From Candidatus Bathyarchaeota archaeon (GTDB lineage: Archaea > Thermoproteota > Bathyarchaeia > Bathyarchaeales > Bathyarchaeaceae): a DNA stretch of 8,073 nucleotides. Location of the stretch: assembly GCA_020356305.1 (NCBI GenBank), contig CP070636.1, positions 1,530,660 to 1,538,732 on the forward strand, in the 5' to 3' direction. Position 1 is the first letter of the stretch. Each line of letters starts with the position of its first letter. Both the position numbers and the translations under genes were made by a program. The notes under the pieces were generated by a model. The model was not told where the DNA came from and made no database searches. It saw only the letters and a list, made by a program, of their open reading frames with translations. Below, one piece after another: positions 1 through 5,832 of this stretch.

Positions 1-26
1 CCACATAGATCAGTCAATCTCTGCAT
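1..26 (-). CDS. Possible start of the next leftward gene (partial)
   Basis: An ATG at 26-24 on the minus strand follows AGGTG with a 7-base gap, a reasonable archaeal ribosome-binding site. The frame then runs open to the window edge (reads MQRLTDL). Only eight codons are inside the window, so no product can be named. It would be the gene after the nitroreductase on the same strand, separated from it by about 95 bases of (CG)-rich sequence. It could equally be a chance start. Confidence 0.3.
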
Positions 27-73
27 AATAATGCACCTGTAAGGTTGTTTTTCGGAAGGTTGCGGAGTACACA

Positions 74-101
74 CGCGCGAGCGCCACACCTAATGCGCGC
101 G
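74..101. repeat. (CG)n hairpin downstream of the nitroreductase
   Basis: CGCGCG at 74-79 can pair with CGCGCG at 96-101 across a 16-base loop, and GAGT/ACTC lie outside the stem. It sits 20-45 bases past the nitroreductase stop on the minus strand. It could stabilise or end that transcript, but no U-tract follows, so a terminator role is unproven. It belongs to the set of alternating CG runs found in the gaps of this window. Confidence 0.4.
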
Positions 102-119
102 CACTCGTGAATGCCGCTG

Positions 120-608
120 CTAAAACCTTTCGTAGTGCACTATTTCTTGCAACGTCTTTCTTTTCTGTGGCTTCGGCTCCTCAGCGGGAAATCCGAGAGG
201 AGTAACGGCTAAAACCCGCATACGCTTCGGAATACCTAAAACTCTTTTTATTCTTTCATCTGTTTCCCCTGAATTTTTGAGAAGCCTACCCATCCAGCAG
301 GTCCCAAGACCAAAGTTTGTAGCGGCTAAAACAATGTGTTCAAAGGCAATTGAACCGTCAATAATATACCATCGTCCCTCAGTCGGGTCAATGACCCCTA
401 CTATAATTACAGGCGCTTCTGCAGCCCATGGATGCAAGCCAAGTTTTTTCTTGGTTTCTAAATCTCTAACAACAATAAAGTGCCAAGGTTGTCGATTACT
501 TCCAGAGGGAGCTAGCCTAGCTGCTTCAAGTACTTGGTTAATTATACCATTGGGAACTGACTCTTGTTTATATTTTCTGATGCTTCTTCTCTTCTTGATT
601 ATCTCCAT
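120..608 (-). CDS. Nitroreductase family protein (FMN-dependent)
   Basis: A 162-residue protein of the nitroreductase/NADH-oxidase fold. These cytoplasmic flavoenzymes reduce nitro compounds, quinones or similar acceptors with NAD(P)H. The signature is clear. RRSIRKY (7-13) supplies the Arg-Arg-Ser-x-Arg phosphate-binding cluster of FMN. APSGSNRQPWHF (33-44) is the second flavin motif. The helix around FEHIVLAATNFGLGTCWMG (89-107) and the PLGFPAEEP turn (137-145) follow as in the family. The start is set at the ATG just before EIIKKRRS because family members begin there. The frame stays open upstream to an ATG at 719-717, which overlaps the TGA of the MttB-like gene as TGATG; that would add 37 residues with no known homology. 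It lies 110 bases past the MttB-like gene on the same strand, so co-transcription is likely. The substrate cannot be told from sequence. Confidence 0.9.
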   Translation of the reverse strand: MEIIKKRRSIRKYKQESVPNGIINQVLEAARLAPSGSNRQPWHFIVVRDLETKKKLGLHPWAAEAPVIIVGVIDPTEGRWYIIDGSIAFEHIVLAATNFGLGTCWMGRLLKNSGETDERIKRVLGIPKRMRVLAVTPLGFPAEEPKPQKRKTLQEIVHYERF

Positions 609-718
609 GACATCCAAGTAATCACGCCCGCCTAATACACTTGATGTAGGGCTAATAATGTTTCTGATGTTAGTAGTGAACAAAAAGAACGCGAGCGCAT
701 GGTGTGTACCGAGCGGCA

Positions 719-2179
719 TCAAGTTTTCTTTGGCAATTCCTTGCTTGCCCTTTTGATGATCTCCTGGATCTCTTTCTGAACATCTCGATCAAGCGGCGTT
801 GGCTTATGTGTCTTCAGAATTTCTTTCGTCTTGTGCCTCGCCACATCTAGTACACTCTTTGCGCCTTCCCTCTTCCAAGTGTCATATGGTTTCCGAATGC
901 TTATCTCAGGAATCACGTGTTCCCTAAAGTGTTTTAACGTATGTTTTTCCATCAAATAGTGACCACCTGGGCCAATCGAATGAATCAAGTCTAGAGCAAG
1001 AGTCTCATCGTTCACTTCAACGCCTTCCGCAAGTCGGAACACCATTTTGCAAATCTCATTGTCAATCACAAGTTCTTCAAAAGGAAGAGTTGTACAAGCG
1101 TCAACCAACCCAATTCCAACCGCAACATCACATCCGGAGAGTATAGGGAACAACCCTGAGATGACTTTCTCCCAGCAAGCTTGGGGACCAGGCGCTAGCG
1201 CATCCGTGCCGAAACCCATCACGTAGGAAGGTAACCCATAGTGTCTAGCTAACTCGCTTAACGCTGCCCAAATAATCCCACCTTCAGGAGAGCCTGCCAG
1301 CCATCGATTTGTACGCATGTCAAAATTGCTAGACGCGGTGCTATAACCCACTGGCGAGCCTGGACTCGCAACTTGGGAAATCACGATGCCTGCCAGCGTC
1401 TCCGCGTTGTTAACTACAAGAGATCCTGGGATGGTAGCAGGTCCCGTCACGCCCGTTTGCGGCATTGACATGAAGAATACAGGAACACCAGCATTTACAA
1501 ATTCCAAGACCGCCTCAATGGACTCTGCATGTTGAAGCGGTGCAACAGCACAATACGTGAAGTTCACTATCGGTCTCTTCTTCAATTCTTCCTTGTCTCC
1601 AACCACCGCAGCAGCAATCTCTATTTCATTCCTAGCCTCCTCAGGTGTAGTAGTGGTTTCAAACCCTACATGCTTCTCAGTGTTATTCAATGCTGCATCA
1701 AGATCATGCAAGACTCGAACGTGCGCTGGAAAATCTTGGGAAGTAACCATTGGCCAGTAAATATTTACATGATCTAGATAATCGCTAATCACGGCACTCT
1801 TAACAACGTCGTCCTTAACTGACTCCCTTCTTCTCCCCGTCTCAAAATCGAAAGTATGAGTCCCCGTCCCGTCGGTGCAAATGTAAGTATGTCTTCCATC
1901 CAATCCTAAATCATTCTTCGGATTCCTAGCACAAAGCCTTATCGTCTTTTGACTATTCTTCAACGATTCATCAACAAGGTACGAGTGTATGAAAGCGATC
2001 TTTTTCTCGTAGTCTATTGTGCACCCTGCCTCTTCCAACATCTTAAGAACCTTGTTGCTAAAGATCTTGATGCCAGTTTTCTTTAAGACATCCAATGTGG
2101 CCCAATGAATCGCGTCAAGAGAATCTTTAGACAGTAGACGAAACATAGGAGTAGAAGTTGTCCTAGTAAATCTATACAT
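719..2179 (-). CDS. MttB superfamily (trimethylamine methyltransferase-like) protein, no pyrrolysine
   Basis: A 486-residue TIM-barrel protein of the MttB/COG5598 superfamily, whose members move a methyl group from methylamines or betaines to a corrinoid protein. The N-terminus (LDAIHWATLDVLKKTGIKIF, 21-40) is the usual opening helix of the family. Other family-like blocks are GVTGPATIPGSLVVNNAETL (243-262), SPVGYSTASSNFDMRT (275-290), GLPSYVMGFGTDALAPGPQA (315-334) and FPILSGCDVAVGIGLVD (344-360). Length is normal. No in-frame TAG interrupts it, unlike true MttB with Pyl334, so it belongs with the pyrrolysine-free members such as glycine-betaine methyltransferase. GAGAGGTC, 7 bases before the ATG, supports the start. 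No corrinoid protein, MtbA-like partner or activase is nearby, so the methyl donor is unknown and the protein may not make methylamine-derived methyl groups at all. The nitroreductase follows on the same strand. Confidence 0.88.
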   Translation of the reverse strand: MYRFTRTTSTPMFRLLSKDSLDAIHWATLDVLKKTGIKIFSNKVLKMLEEAGCTIDYEKKIAFIHSYLVDESLKNSQKTIRLCARNPKNDLGLDGRHTYICTDGTGTHTFDFETGRRRESVKDDVVKSAVISDYLDHVNIYWPMVTSQDFPAHVRVLHDLDAALNNTEKHVGFETTTTPEEARNEIEIAAAVVGDKEELKKRPIVNFTYCAVAPLQHAESIEAVLEFVNAGVPVFFMSMPQTGVTGPATIPGSLVVNNAETLAGIVISQVASPGSPVGYSTASSNFDMRTNRWLAGSPEGGIIWAALSELARHYGLPSYVMGFGTDALAPGPQACWEKVISGLFPILSGCDVAVGIGLVDACTTLPFEELVIDNEICKMVFRLAEGVEVNDETLALDLIHSIGPGGHYLMEKHTLKHFREHVIPEISIRKPYDTWKREGAKSVLDVARHKTKEILKTHKPTPLDRDVQKEIQEIIKRASKELPKKT

Positions 2180-2247
2180 ATTTTAGACCTCTCGTTTGGA
2201 TTCAGAGAAAACAATACTTTTGAAAACAAAGCTCTTAATTGTTGCGG

Positions 2248-2343
2248 CTATACTTGAGAAAAACGGCTGATGAATGATAGACGCGCGCGATACTCAAGCA
2301 TTAGACGGTCCAATTCCTTTCCTAGATACGCTTTGTTAGACAT
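2248..2343 (-). CDS. Possible 31-residue ORF overlapping the end of the membrane-protein gene
   Basis: The minus-strand ATG at 2343-2341 overlaps the end of the membrane-protein gene in the arrangement ATGTCTAA. It opens a 31-residue frame, charged and partly helical (MSNKAYLGKELDRLMLEYRA at its start), ending at TAG. No good ribosome-binding site precedes it, so translation would depend on coupling. The Tyr-Arg-Ala-Arg stretch is encoded by the (CG)4 run at 2282-2289. It may be chance; no family is recognised. Confidence 0.2.
   Translation of the reverse strand: MSNKAYLGKELDRLMLEYRARLSFISRFSQV
2282..2289. repeat. (CG)4 run
   Basis: CGCGCGCG stands alone in the A/T-rich gap between the membrane-protein gene and the MttB-like gene, about 47 bases past the stop of the former on the minus strand. 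It is one of several such runs in this window. Confidence 0.6.
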
Positions 2344-3322
2344 AGAGATCTTTATTAGATGTCGTCCAGATACGTCTTCTCAACAAAACCAGCCCAACTA
2401 AGAAGGCTAGACCTACAAAACTCATTCCAACAGGATTGTCGGTCCTGGTTGCATCTAATTCTTGCAAAGGCGCGAAAATTATGAAAAAAGTCAAGGCTCC
2501 ACTCACTAGGGCAAAGCTATATTTTTTGTTGGGTCCTTTCCATTTATAACGTTTAAGCACCTTTGCGCAGAGCAAAATAAGCGCAGGCCCAAAGAAAATT
2601 CCTATAGGCCACAAGGGTATCAGACTGGGTATAAGCCAAAACCCAAAGAAGAAGGCAAAGGTTCCGGAAGCGCCAATTATCCATATTCGAAATAAGCTTG
2701 GCAAAGGCTTTTCACCACGGCTTCTCCATTCTGCTGGAAACTTGTAGGCTGCGTAGCCAAATAGTGTCATCACCAAAACAGTAATCAAATACTGTGGAAG
2801 AGGAGGCGAATAGTTGGAGAGCGATGCAAATAAAACGAAACCTAAGGCCACGACGCTTGCAAGGAGAGTCAACAAGGTTTTGAAAGTTCTATTACTGACC
2901 CAGCTTTCACGGCAACGTTGAGGATATGCTAGCTCCACCAATATAACAGGTATAGTTATGCTGTAGATGGCATGGTAGAGTGTAAGCATAGTCGCCCAAA
3001 CCCAGTTGATGCCAAGCCACCTACCATACAAAGCCAGTTGTCCCAAGTCAGGCCAGTCAGGATTGAAGAAGCTACAAACCAGCAAACCTTCCTCTAAGAT
3101 CCCATATGCAGAACCAAGCAACAACAAAGAGCCAATGCCTTTCTTCCAGCGAATCTTCAATTCCCTTACAATTATGGCACCACTACCATAAAGCGATACA
3201 ATCATAACAAAACCTAACGGATTGAAAAATTCGAGCGGCGGAGCAGAACCGGAAAGCAGTTCGCCAATCGCGGGTGACAACAAGAAAAGAGCAAGAGCTG
3301 GCGAAGGTTTCGATAGTTTCAT
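2336..3322 (-). CDS. Polytopic integral membrane protein of unknown function
   Basis: A 328-residue, strongly hydrophobic protein with about nine or ten predicted membrane segments. They run from ALALFLLSPAIGELL near the N-terminus to SFVGLAFLVGLVLL before a basic tail (RRRIW). It resembles a scattered bacterial/archaeal family of unnamed membrane proteins: blocks such as GELLSGSAPPLEFFNP (19-34), GSGAIIVREL (47-56) and LGINWVWATMLTLYHAIYSI are the sort conserved there. A Glu-Glu pair (ILEEGL) in one helix and a His (LYHAIYSI) in the next recall intramembrane CPBP/CAAX-type proteases, but the full EExxxR and HxxxN/B motifs are not present. The start is the ATG at 3322, preceded by GGTGGGAGG. 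The frame runs 37 codons further up without homology or a ribosome site. A TATA-like CATAAATC at 3383-3376 would start the transcript about 30 bases before the ATG. Function unknown. Confidence 0.82.
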   Translation of the reverse strand: MKLSKPSPALALFLLSPAIGELLSGSAPPLEFFNPLGFVMIVSLYGSGAIIVRELKIRWKKGIGSLLLLGSAYGILEEGLLVCSFFNPDWPDLGQLALYGRWLGINWVWATMLTLYHAIYSITIPVILVELAYPQRCRESWVSNRTFKTLLTLLASVVALGFVLFASLSNYSPPLPQYLITVLVMTLFGYAAYKFPAEWRSRGEKPLPSLFRIWIIGASGTFAFFFGFWLIPSLIPLWPIGIFFGPALILLCAKVLKRYKWKGPNKKYSFALVSGALTFFIIFAPLQELDATRTDNPVGMSFVGLAFLVGLVLLRRRIWTTSNKDLYV

Positions 3323-3347
3323 GGCCTCCCACCTAAACTGGTCTATA

Positions 3348-3355
3348 CGCGCGCG
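3348..3355. repeat. (CG)4 run in the leader of the membrane-protein gene
   Basis: CGCGCGCG lies about 26 bases before the chosen ATG at 3322, close to the start of transcription predicted from the TATA-like box at 3383-3376. It is one of the alternating CG runs found only outside confident genes in this window. Confidence 0.6.
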
Positions 3356-3375
3356 TGGAAAAGAGGAGCTTATTT

Positions 3376-3383
3376 GATTTATG
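3376..3383 (-). promoter_or_regulatory. TATA-like box for the membrane-protein gene
   Basis: CATAAATC on the minus strand lies about 55-60 bases before the ATG at 3322. With the usual 25-base spacing, transcription would begin near 3353 and leave a leader of about 30 bases carrying the GGTGGGAGG ribosome site. The match is moderate. Confidence 0.35.
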
Positions 3384-3669
3384 AAGCCACAATAAGCAAA
3401 ACGAACATGCAACCAAGTGAGAAAAAGATTCACGCGCTAGAAATATTCGTTTAGGTCTTCTTTCTCCACCTTCAACCCTGGTGAAGACTGTTTTGTGGAT
3501 TGTTTCATATGTAAGAGGAGCATTCCTTGCAGAGAAATACGGTTTTGTTTCCAACTTTAATTTCTATGATCACCGAAAATCACTACTGCGTTTACTACAT
3601 TTTGGAAGCGCTCTCTCTTGGCCAAACATGAATAATGAAGCTCCACATTCAGAGTCCCCTTTTGGATGG

Positions 3670-3689
3670 GAGAGATTCTAAACTCTCTC
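3670..3689 (-). terminator. Hairpin past the helicase stop
   Basis: GAGAGA (3670-3675) and TCTCTC (3684-3689) form a 6-bp stem with an 8-base loop, 34-53 bases past the helicase TAG. No U-run follows on the minus strand, so it may be an RNA-end stabiliser rather than a terminator. Confidence 0.3.
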
Positions 3690-3722
3690 TTTGAATATTT
3701 ATGTTTCGATTTTCTTCTGCAG

Positions 3723-4991
3723 CTAATACTGATATCTAGATCTTTTTCTGTTTGCCCAACAGTCTCGACAGTAAACTGGTCGGTTAAGATCAGGTTTGAA
3801 CGGAACTTCACATTCTTGACCGCATTCAGAGCAGACTGCTTTATGCATATCTCGAGATGGTCTATACGACATGGGGATTCCACCTTCCAATTCTTCTATT
3901 GTAGTTTTTGTCAGGGCTCTTATCCGGTTTAGTTCGGCCATTTCTCCGTAGCCCACAAGTGTTATGGCTGTTCCCTCGCGTCCCATTCTAGCGGTTCGTC
4001 CAATCCTATGGAAATATACCAGTGCGTCCAATGGAATGTCATAGTTTATTATGTGAGTTATTCCTTGAATGTCCAGGCCTCTTGCGGCAACATCAGTTGC
4101 AACAAGCAGTCTTAGTCCTCCTTTTCTGAAAGACCGGCTAACGACGTCTCTTTGTGGCTGAGTGAAACCAGCATGCAACGGCTTTGCGTCATATCCTTGC
4201 ATGCTTAACTTATTTGCCAGCATGCTTGTTCCTCTACGCGTTCTACAGAATATTATGGCTCTGTCTATGTGGTTTTCGTCCAGAATATTGCGCAGGACTT
4301 CAAATTTGCTGTAGGGGTTTACAACCATGTAATACTGGTCTATCTGCGTAAGAGCTATTTCGTCTTTGCTTACAAGTATTTTTTCAGGTCTCTTCATGTA
4401 TCTATGGCACACATTCATTACTGACTGGTCTATTGTTGCCGAGAAGAGGCTTGTCTGCCTATTCGCTGGCACCTTCGAAAGTATGTATTCTATGTCGTCG
4501 ATGAAACCCATGTCAAGCATTCTGTCAGCTTCGTCGAGAACAACGATTTTTACCGATGCTAGATTCAGTGTTCCTCGCTTCAGATGGTCTATTATGCGGC
4601 CCGGCGTGCCAACAACAATGTGAACGCCTCTTTCCAACGCACATATTTGTTTTCGTATAGATTCCCCGCCGTAAACTGGCAAGACTTTCAACATGGAGTA
4701 TTTGCTGAATCGGATCATGTGCTCTGCAATCTGGATAGCAAGTTCACGTGTTGGCTCCAAGACCAAGCCTTGAACACTGCTGATTGTTGAGTCTAGACAT
4801 TCAACCATCGGAATTCCGAAAGCCGCAGTCTTGCCCGTTCCAGTCTTGGCCTGCCCAATAACATCTTTGCCTTCAAGCAACGGCATCATTGCTTGAGCCT
4901 GAATTGGGAAAAGATCGCTGACTTCAAGTTCTTCAATGCTCTTCATAACTTCTGAAGTTAACGGCAAATCTCTAAAGTATTGTATTTGCAT
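3723..4991 (-). CDS. DEAD-box RNA helicase with C-terminal CxxC-x17-CxxC zinc domain
   Basis: A 422-residue ATP-dependent RNA helicase that unwinds or remodels RNA in ribosome assembly, decay or cold adaptation. All core motifs are intact: Q motif FPIQAQ (28-33), Walker A AKTGTGKT (48-55), PTREL (80-84), TPGR (129-132), DEAD (153-156), SAT (184-186), ATDVAARGLD (298-307) and HRIGRTAR (328-335). The tail (387-411) has CSEC and CRDC separated by exactly 17 residues with VPFKP between, which is the CxxC-x17-CxxC zinc domain known as an add-on in archaeal proteins. The helicase belongs with CshA/DeaD-like enzymes but lacks their usual RNA-binding tail, so the zinc domain may do that job. The start is the ATG at 4991; AGGAGA lies upstream. 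An in-frame TTG (5000) and GTG (5012) sit nearer that site and are alternatives. A TATA box at 5110-5101 implies a leader of about 85 bases. Confidence 0.95.
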   Translation of the reverse strand: MQIQYFRDLPLTSEVMKSIEELEVSDLFPIQAQAMMPLLEGKDVIGQAKTGTGKTAAFGIPMVECLDSTISSVQGLVLEPTRELAIQIAEHMIRFSKYSMLKVLPVYGGESIRKQICALERGVHIVVGTPGRIIDHLKRGTLNLASVKIVVLDEADRMLDMGFIDDIEYILSKVPANRQTSLFSATIDQSVMNVCHRYMKRPEKILVSKDEIALTQIDQYYMVVNPYSKFEVLRNILDENHIDRAIIFCRTRRGTSMLANKLSMQGYDAKPLHAGFTQPQRDVVSRSFRKGGLRLLVATDVAARGLDIQGITHIINYDIPLDALVYFHRIGRTARMGREGTAITLVGYGEMAELNRIRALTKTTIEELEGGIPMSYRPSRDMHKAVCSECGQECEVPFKPDLNRPVYCRDCWANRKRSRYQY

Positions 4992-5018
4992 ATGTTTCAA
5001 TTCTCCTGTCACAAGTTG

Positions 5019-5070
5019 TGCATGCAGTTTTCAAAAGCCTTGAAAAGCTTCTTCAATTCAAGCATGAATT
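5019..5070 (-). promoter_or_regulatory. Structured leader of the helicase mRNA
   Basis: Three symmetric elements lie between the predicted transcript start and the helicase ATG. AATTCA/TGAATT is a 6-bp stem with a 4-base loop (5055-5070). TTTTCAA/TTGAAAA is a 7-bp stem with a 5-base loop (5028-5046). The third is the palindrome TGCATGCA (5019-5026). Both hairpins are A/U-rich and so should melt or form with temperature. Leaders of archaeal and bacterial DEAD-box helicase genes are known sites of cold-linked control; a role here is inference. Confidence 0.4.
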
Positions 5071-5185
5071 AATGTGACAACTCCATTAGACACCAACCAT
5101 CATATAAAAAGGTTTGGCACGCACATATTAAACGCACAGGAAGAAACCCCTTTTGCGTTACATGCATGCACATGCTTTTCCCCAT
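5069..5185 (-). CDS. Possible 38-residue ORF with a strong ribosome-binding site
   Basis: Directly after the zinc-ribbon frame, GAGGTGA (5196-5190) overlaps that frame's TAG and is followed 4 bases later by an ATG. It opens 38 codons ending at TAA (begins MGKSMCMHVTQKG, holds five Cys). GAGGTGA is a full match to the archaeal anti-Shine-Dalgarno sequence, which favours real initiation. Against it: the frame runs across the TATA box proposed for the helicase, its composition is not clearly protein-like, and no family is recognised. It could be a leader peptide. Confidence 0.25.
   Translation of the reverse strand: MGKSMCMHVTQKGFLPVRLICACQTFLYDGWCLMELSH
5101..5110 (-). promoter_or_regulatory. 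TATA box of the helicase gene
   Basis: TTTTTATATG on the minus strand, preceded by CCAAACC, which resembles an archaeal BRE plus TATA box. Transcription would start near 5078-5082, giving the helicase a leader of about 85 bases. It is the best promoter match in the window. Confidence 0.6.
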
Positions 5186-5195
5186 TTTTTCACCT

Positions 5196-5426
5196 CTAAA
5201 TTGAGGGCGACGGGTGCTGCCATCCTATTTCCACAAAAAAAACCATGTTTCTCTCGCGTTTAGTTTGGGGACGCGCAGCTGAACCGAATTTCGAAGCACC
5301 CCGGCTAATTTGACTATGACTTGCAGGACACTGAATTCCCGCTCGTTTCCCGTCTTGCGAAATCCAAACAACACGCCCTAATCTGCCACATTGCGGACAT
5401 TTCGCGTGGTCACCAACGTTAACTAT
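5196..5426 (-). CDS. Small zinc-ribbon protein (main part), no canonical start codon
   Basis: This minus-strand frame encodes 76 residues with clear protein character. CPQCG (10-14) and CPASH (33-37) form a C-x2-C-x19-C-x3-H zinc site. Between and after them come GRVVWISQDGKRAGIQ (17-32), then SRGASKFGSAARPQTK (41-56) and NMVFFVEIGW (60-69). The pattern recalls small conserved zinc-ribbon proteins of TACK archaea; the exact family is from memory and unverified. No ATG, GTG or TTG lies in frame between the upstream in-frame TGA (5486-5484) and the first zinc cysteine, so 5426 marks only an ATA codon before VNVGD. The upstream ORF at 5538-5419 in another frame probably supplies the true N-terminus: one base fewer in the GGGGG run at 5439-5435 would join them into one protein of about 113 residues. 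Its job is unknown; nucleic-acid or protein binding is a guess. Confidence 0.6.
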   Translation of the reverse strand: MVNVGDHAKCPQCGRLGRVVWISQDGKRAGIQCPASHSQISRGASKFGSAARPQTKRERNMVFFVEIGWQHPSPSI

Positions 5427-5538
5427 TTCTCGTTCCCCCTCTCTTTTTGCTGTCCACGTAGGTTTTATTTCCCGATTTCTTCTTCAGCGTGCAATAAACT
5501 CGCACGGAAGATTTGCATTTATTACAGTTGCTTACCAT
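5419..5538 (-). CDS. Probable N-terminal part of the zinc-ribbon protein (frameshifted)
   Basis: A 39-codon minus-strand frame beginning at ATG 5538 (starts MVSNCNKCKSSVRVYC). It carries a CxxC pair (residues 5 and 8), a third Cys at 16, and KTYVDSKKR at 25-33 just before the break. Its TAA (5421-5419) overlaps the point where the zinc-ribbon frame has ATA. Dropping one G from the G5 run at 5439-5435 gives a continuous reading KTYVDSKKRGEREIVNVGD into the zinc-ribbon part. AATAAAAGG at 5577-5569 is a TATA candidate that would give a leader of about 10 bases. Reading it as part of the neighbouring gene is inference; it could be an independent short gene translationally coupled to it. Confidence 0.45.
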   Translation of the reverse strand: MVSNCNKCKSSVRVYCTLKKKSGNKTYVDSKKRGGTRNS

Positions 5539-5620
5539 ACCTGCTCTTAGACTACACAATACTGTTCACCTTTTATTGTTGTACTTTGAAAAGGTTCGAT
5601 TATTCAGTAGGCCATGCCTA

Positions 5621-5631
5621 TAGTATAAAAG
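5621..5631. promoter_or_regulatory. Two-way TATA-like element
   Basis: TAGTATAAAAG on the plus strand and CTTTTATACTA on the minus strand both look like archaeal TATA boxes. On the minus strand it could drive the zinc-ribbon gene from about 60 bases upstream of its ATG. On the plus strand it would give the Fpg-like gene a leader near 180 bases. Confidence 0.35.
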
Positions 5632-5708
5632 AAAACCTTTACCTAGTGTTGTGCCTCCGCTCTAATAAAGGCATAGGTCAAAAAGTGCTGCGTAGATTCA
5701 CCGAAAAG

Positions 5709-5750
5709 TGCAGGAGGATGGATTGGAACCCTCGCCGCGCTGGAGATATC
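5709..5750 (-). other. tRNA 3'-end-like fragment (decayed copy)
   Basis: On the minus strand this reads GATATCTCCA, a variable-region-like stretch, then GAGGG-TTCCAAT-CCATC (a T-arm with four of five pairs and C at the usual purine 57) and CTCCTGC-A where an acceptor strand would be. No matching 5' half (GCAGGAG) lies upstream. It aligns without gaps to the fragment at 7788-7832 at about 77% over 35 bases, including an identical 10-base TGGAGATATC on the plus strand. It is probably a degraded relative of that fragment, not a working tRNA. Confidence 0.4.
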
Positions 5751-5751
5751 T

Positions 5752-5761
5752 GCGCGCGCGC
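5752..5761. repeat. (GC)5 run
   Basis: GCGCGCGCGC begins one base after the tRNA-like fragment and ends 25 bases before the TTAAAC promoter candidate of the Fpg-like gene. It is the longest alternating CG run in the window. Confidence 0.65.
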
Positions 5762-5785
5762 CTTTGCATCCAGTTCATGGAAGCA

Positions 5786-5794
5786 CTTAAACTC
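5786..5794 (+). promoter_or_regulatory. TATA-like box for the Fpg-like gene
   Basis: CTTAAACTC lies about 40-47 bases before the TTG start. With normal spacing, transcription would begin near 5813-5816, just before the GGAGGT ribosome site at 5821-5826. It is a modest match to the archaeal consensus. Confidence 0.3.
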
Positions 5795-5832
5795 AACATT
5801 GAAGCTTAATGTACTGGATTGGAGGTTGCATA

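Larger units (their letters stand above)
3323..3722. other. 400-base gap between the helicase and the membrane-protein gene
   Basis: No confident gene. On the minus strand it holds, in order, a 6-bp hairpin past the helicase stop, two short frames with zinc-finger-like patterns (ECGASLFMFGQERALPKCSK near 3647-3588, and KVGNKTVFLCKEC near 3557-3519), a 23-residue frame at 3508-3437, then the promoter region of the membrane protein with a (CG)4 run. The longer open frames across it on either strand show no family likeness. It may hold decayed small genes. Confidence 0.5.
5539..5832. other. Gap between the zinc-ribbon gene and the Fpg-like gene
   Basis: About 290 bases between diverging genes. 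It holds AGTATAAAAG at 5622-5631, which reads as a TATA box on both strands (CTTTTATACT on the minus). It also holds the tRNA-3'-end-like fragment at 5709-5750 and the (GC)5 run at 5752-5761. The long plus-strand frame across it (5391-5843) has no protein-like features and overlaps the zinc-ribbon gene in antisense. Confidence 0.5.

Noticed and set aside
609..719. Longer nitroreductase start at the TGATG overlap
   Set aside because: It adds 37 residues unlike the family and has only a weak ribosome site; the ATG at 608 fits the family N-terminus. Kept as an alternative only.
719..2179. Pyrrolysine-containing MttB
   Set aside because: The frame has no internal TAG, so no pyrrolysine is encoded.
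3557..3883. A 108-codon minus-strand frame
   Set aside because: Most of it is an out-of-frame shadow of the helicase zinc tail; the remainder shows no family signature or ribosome site.
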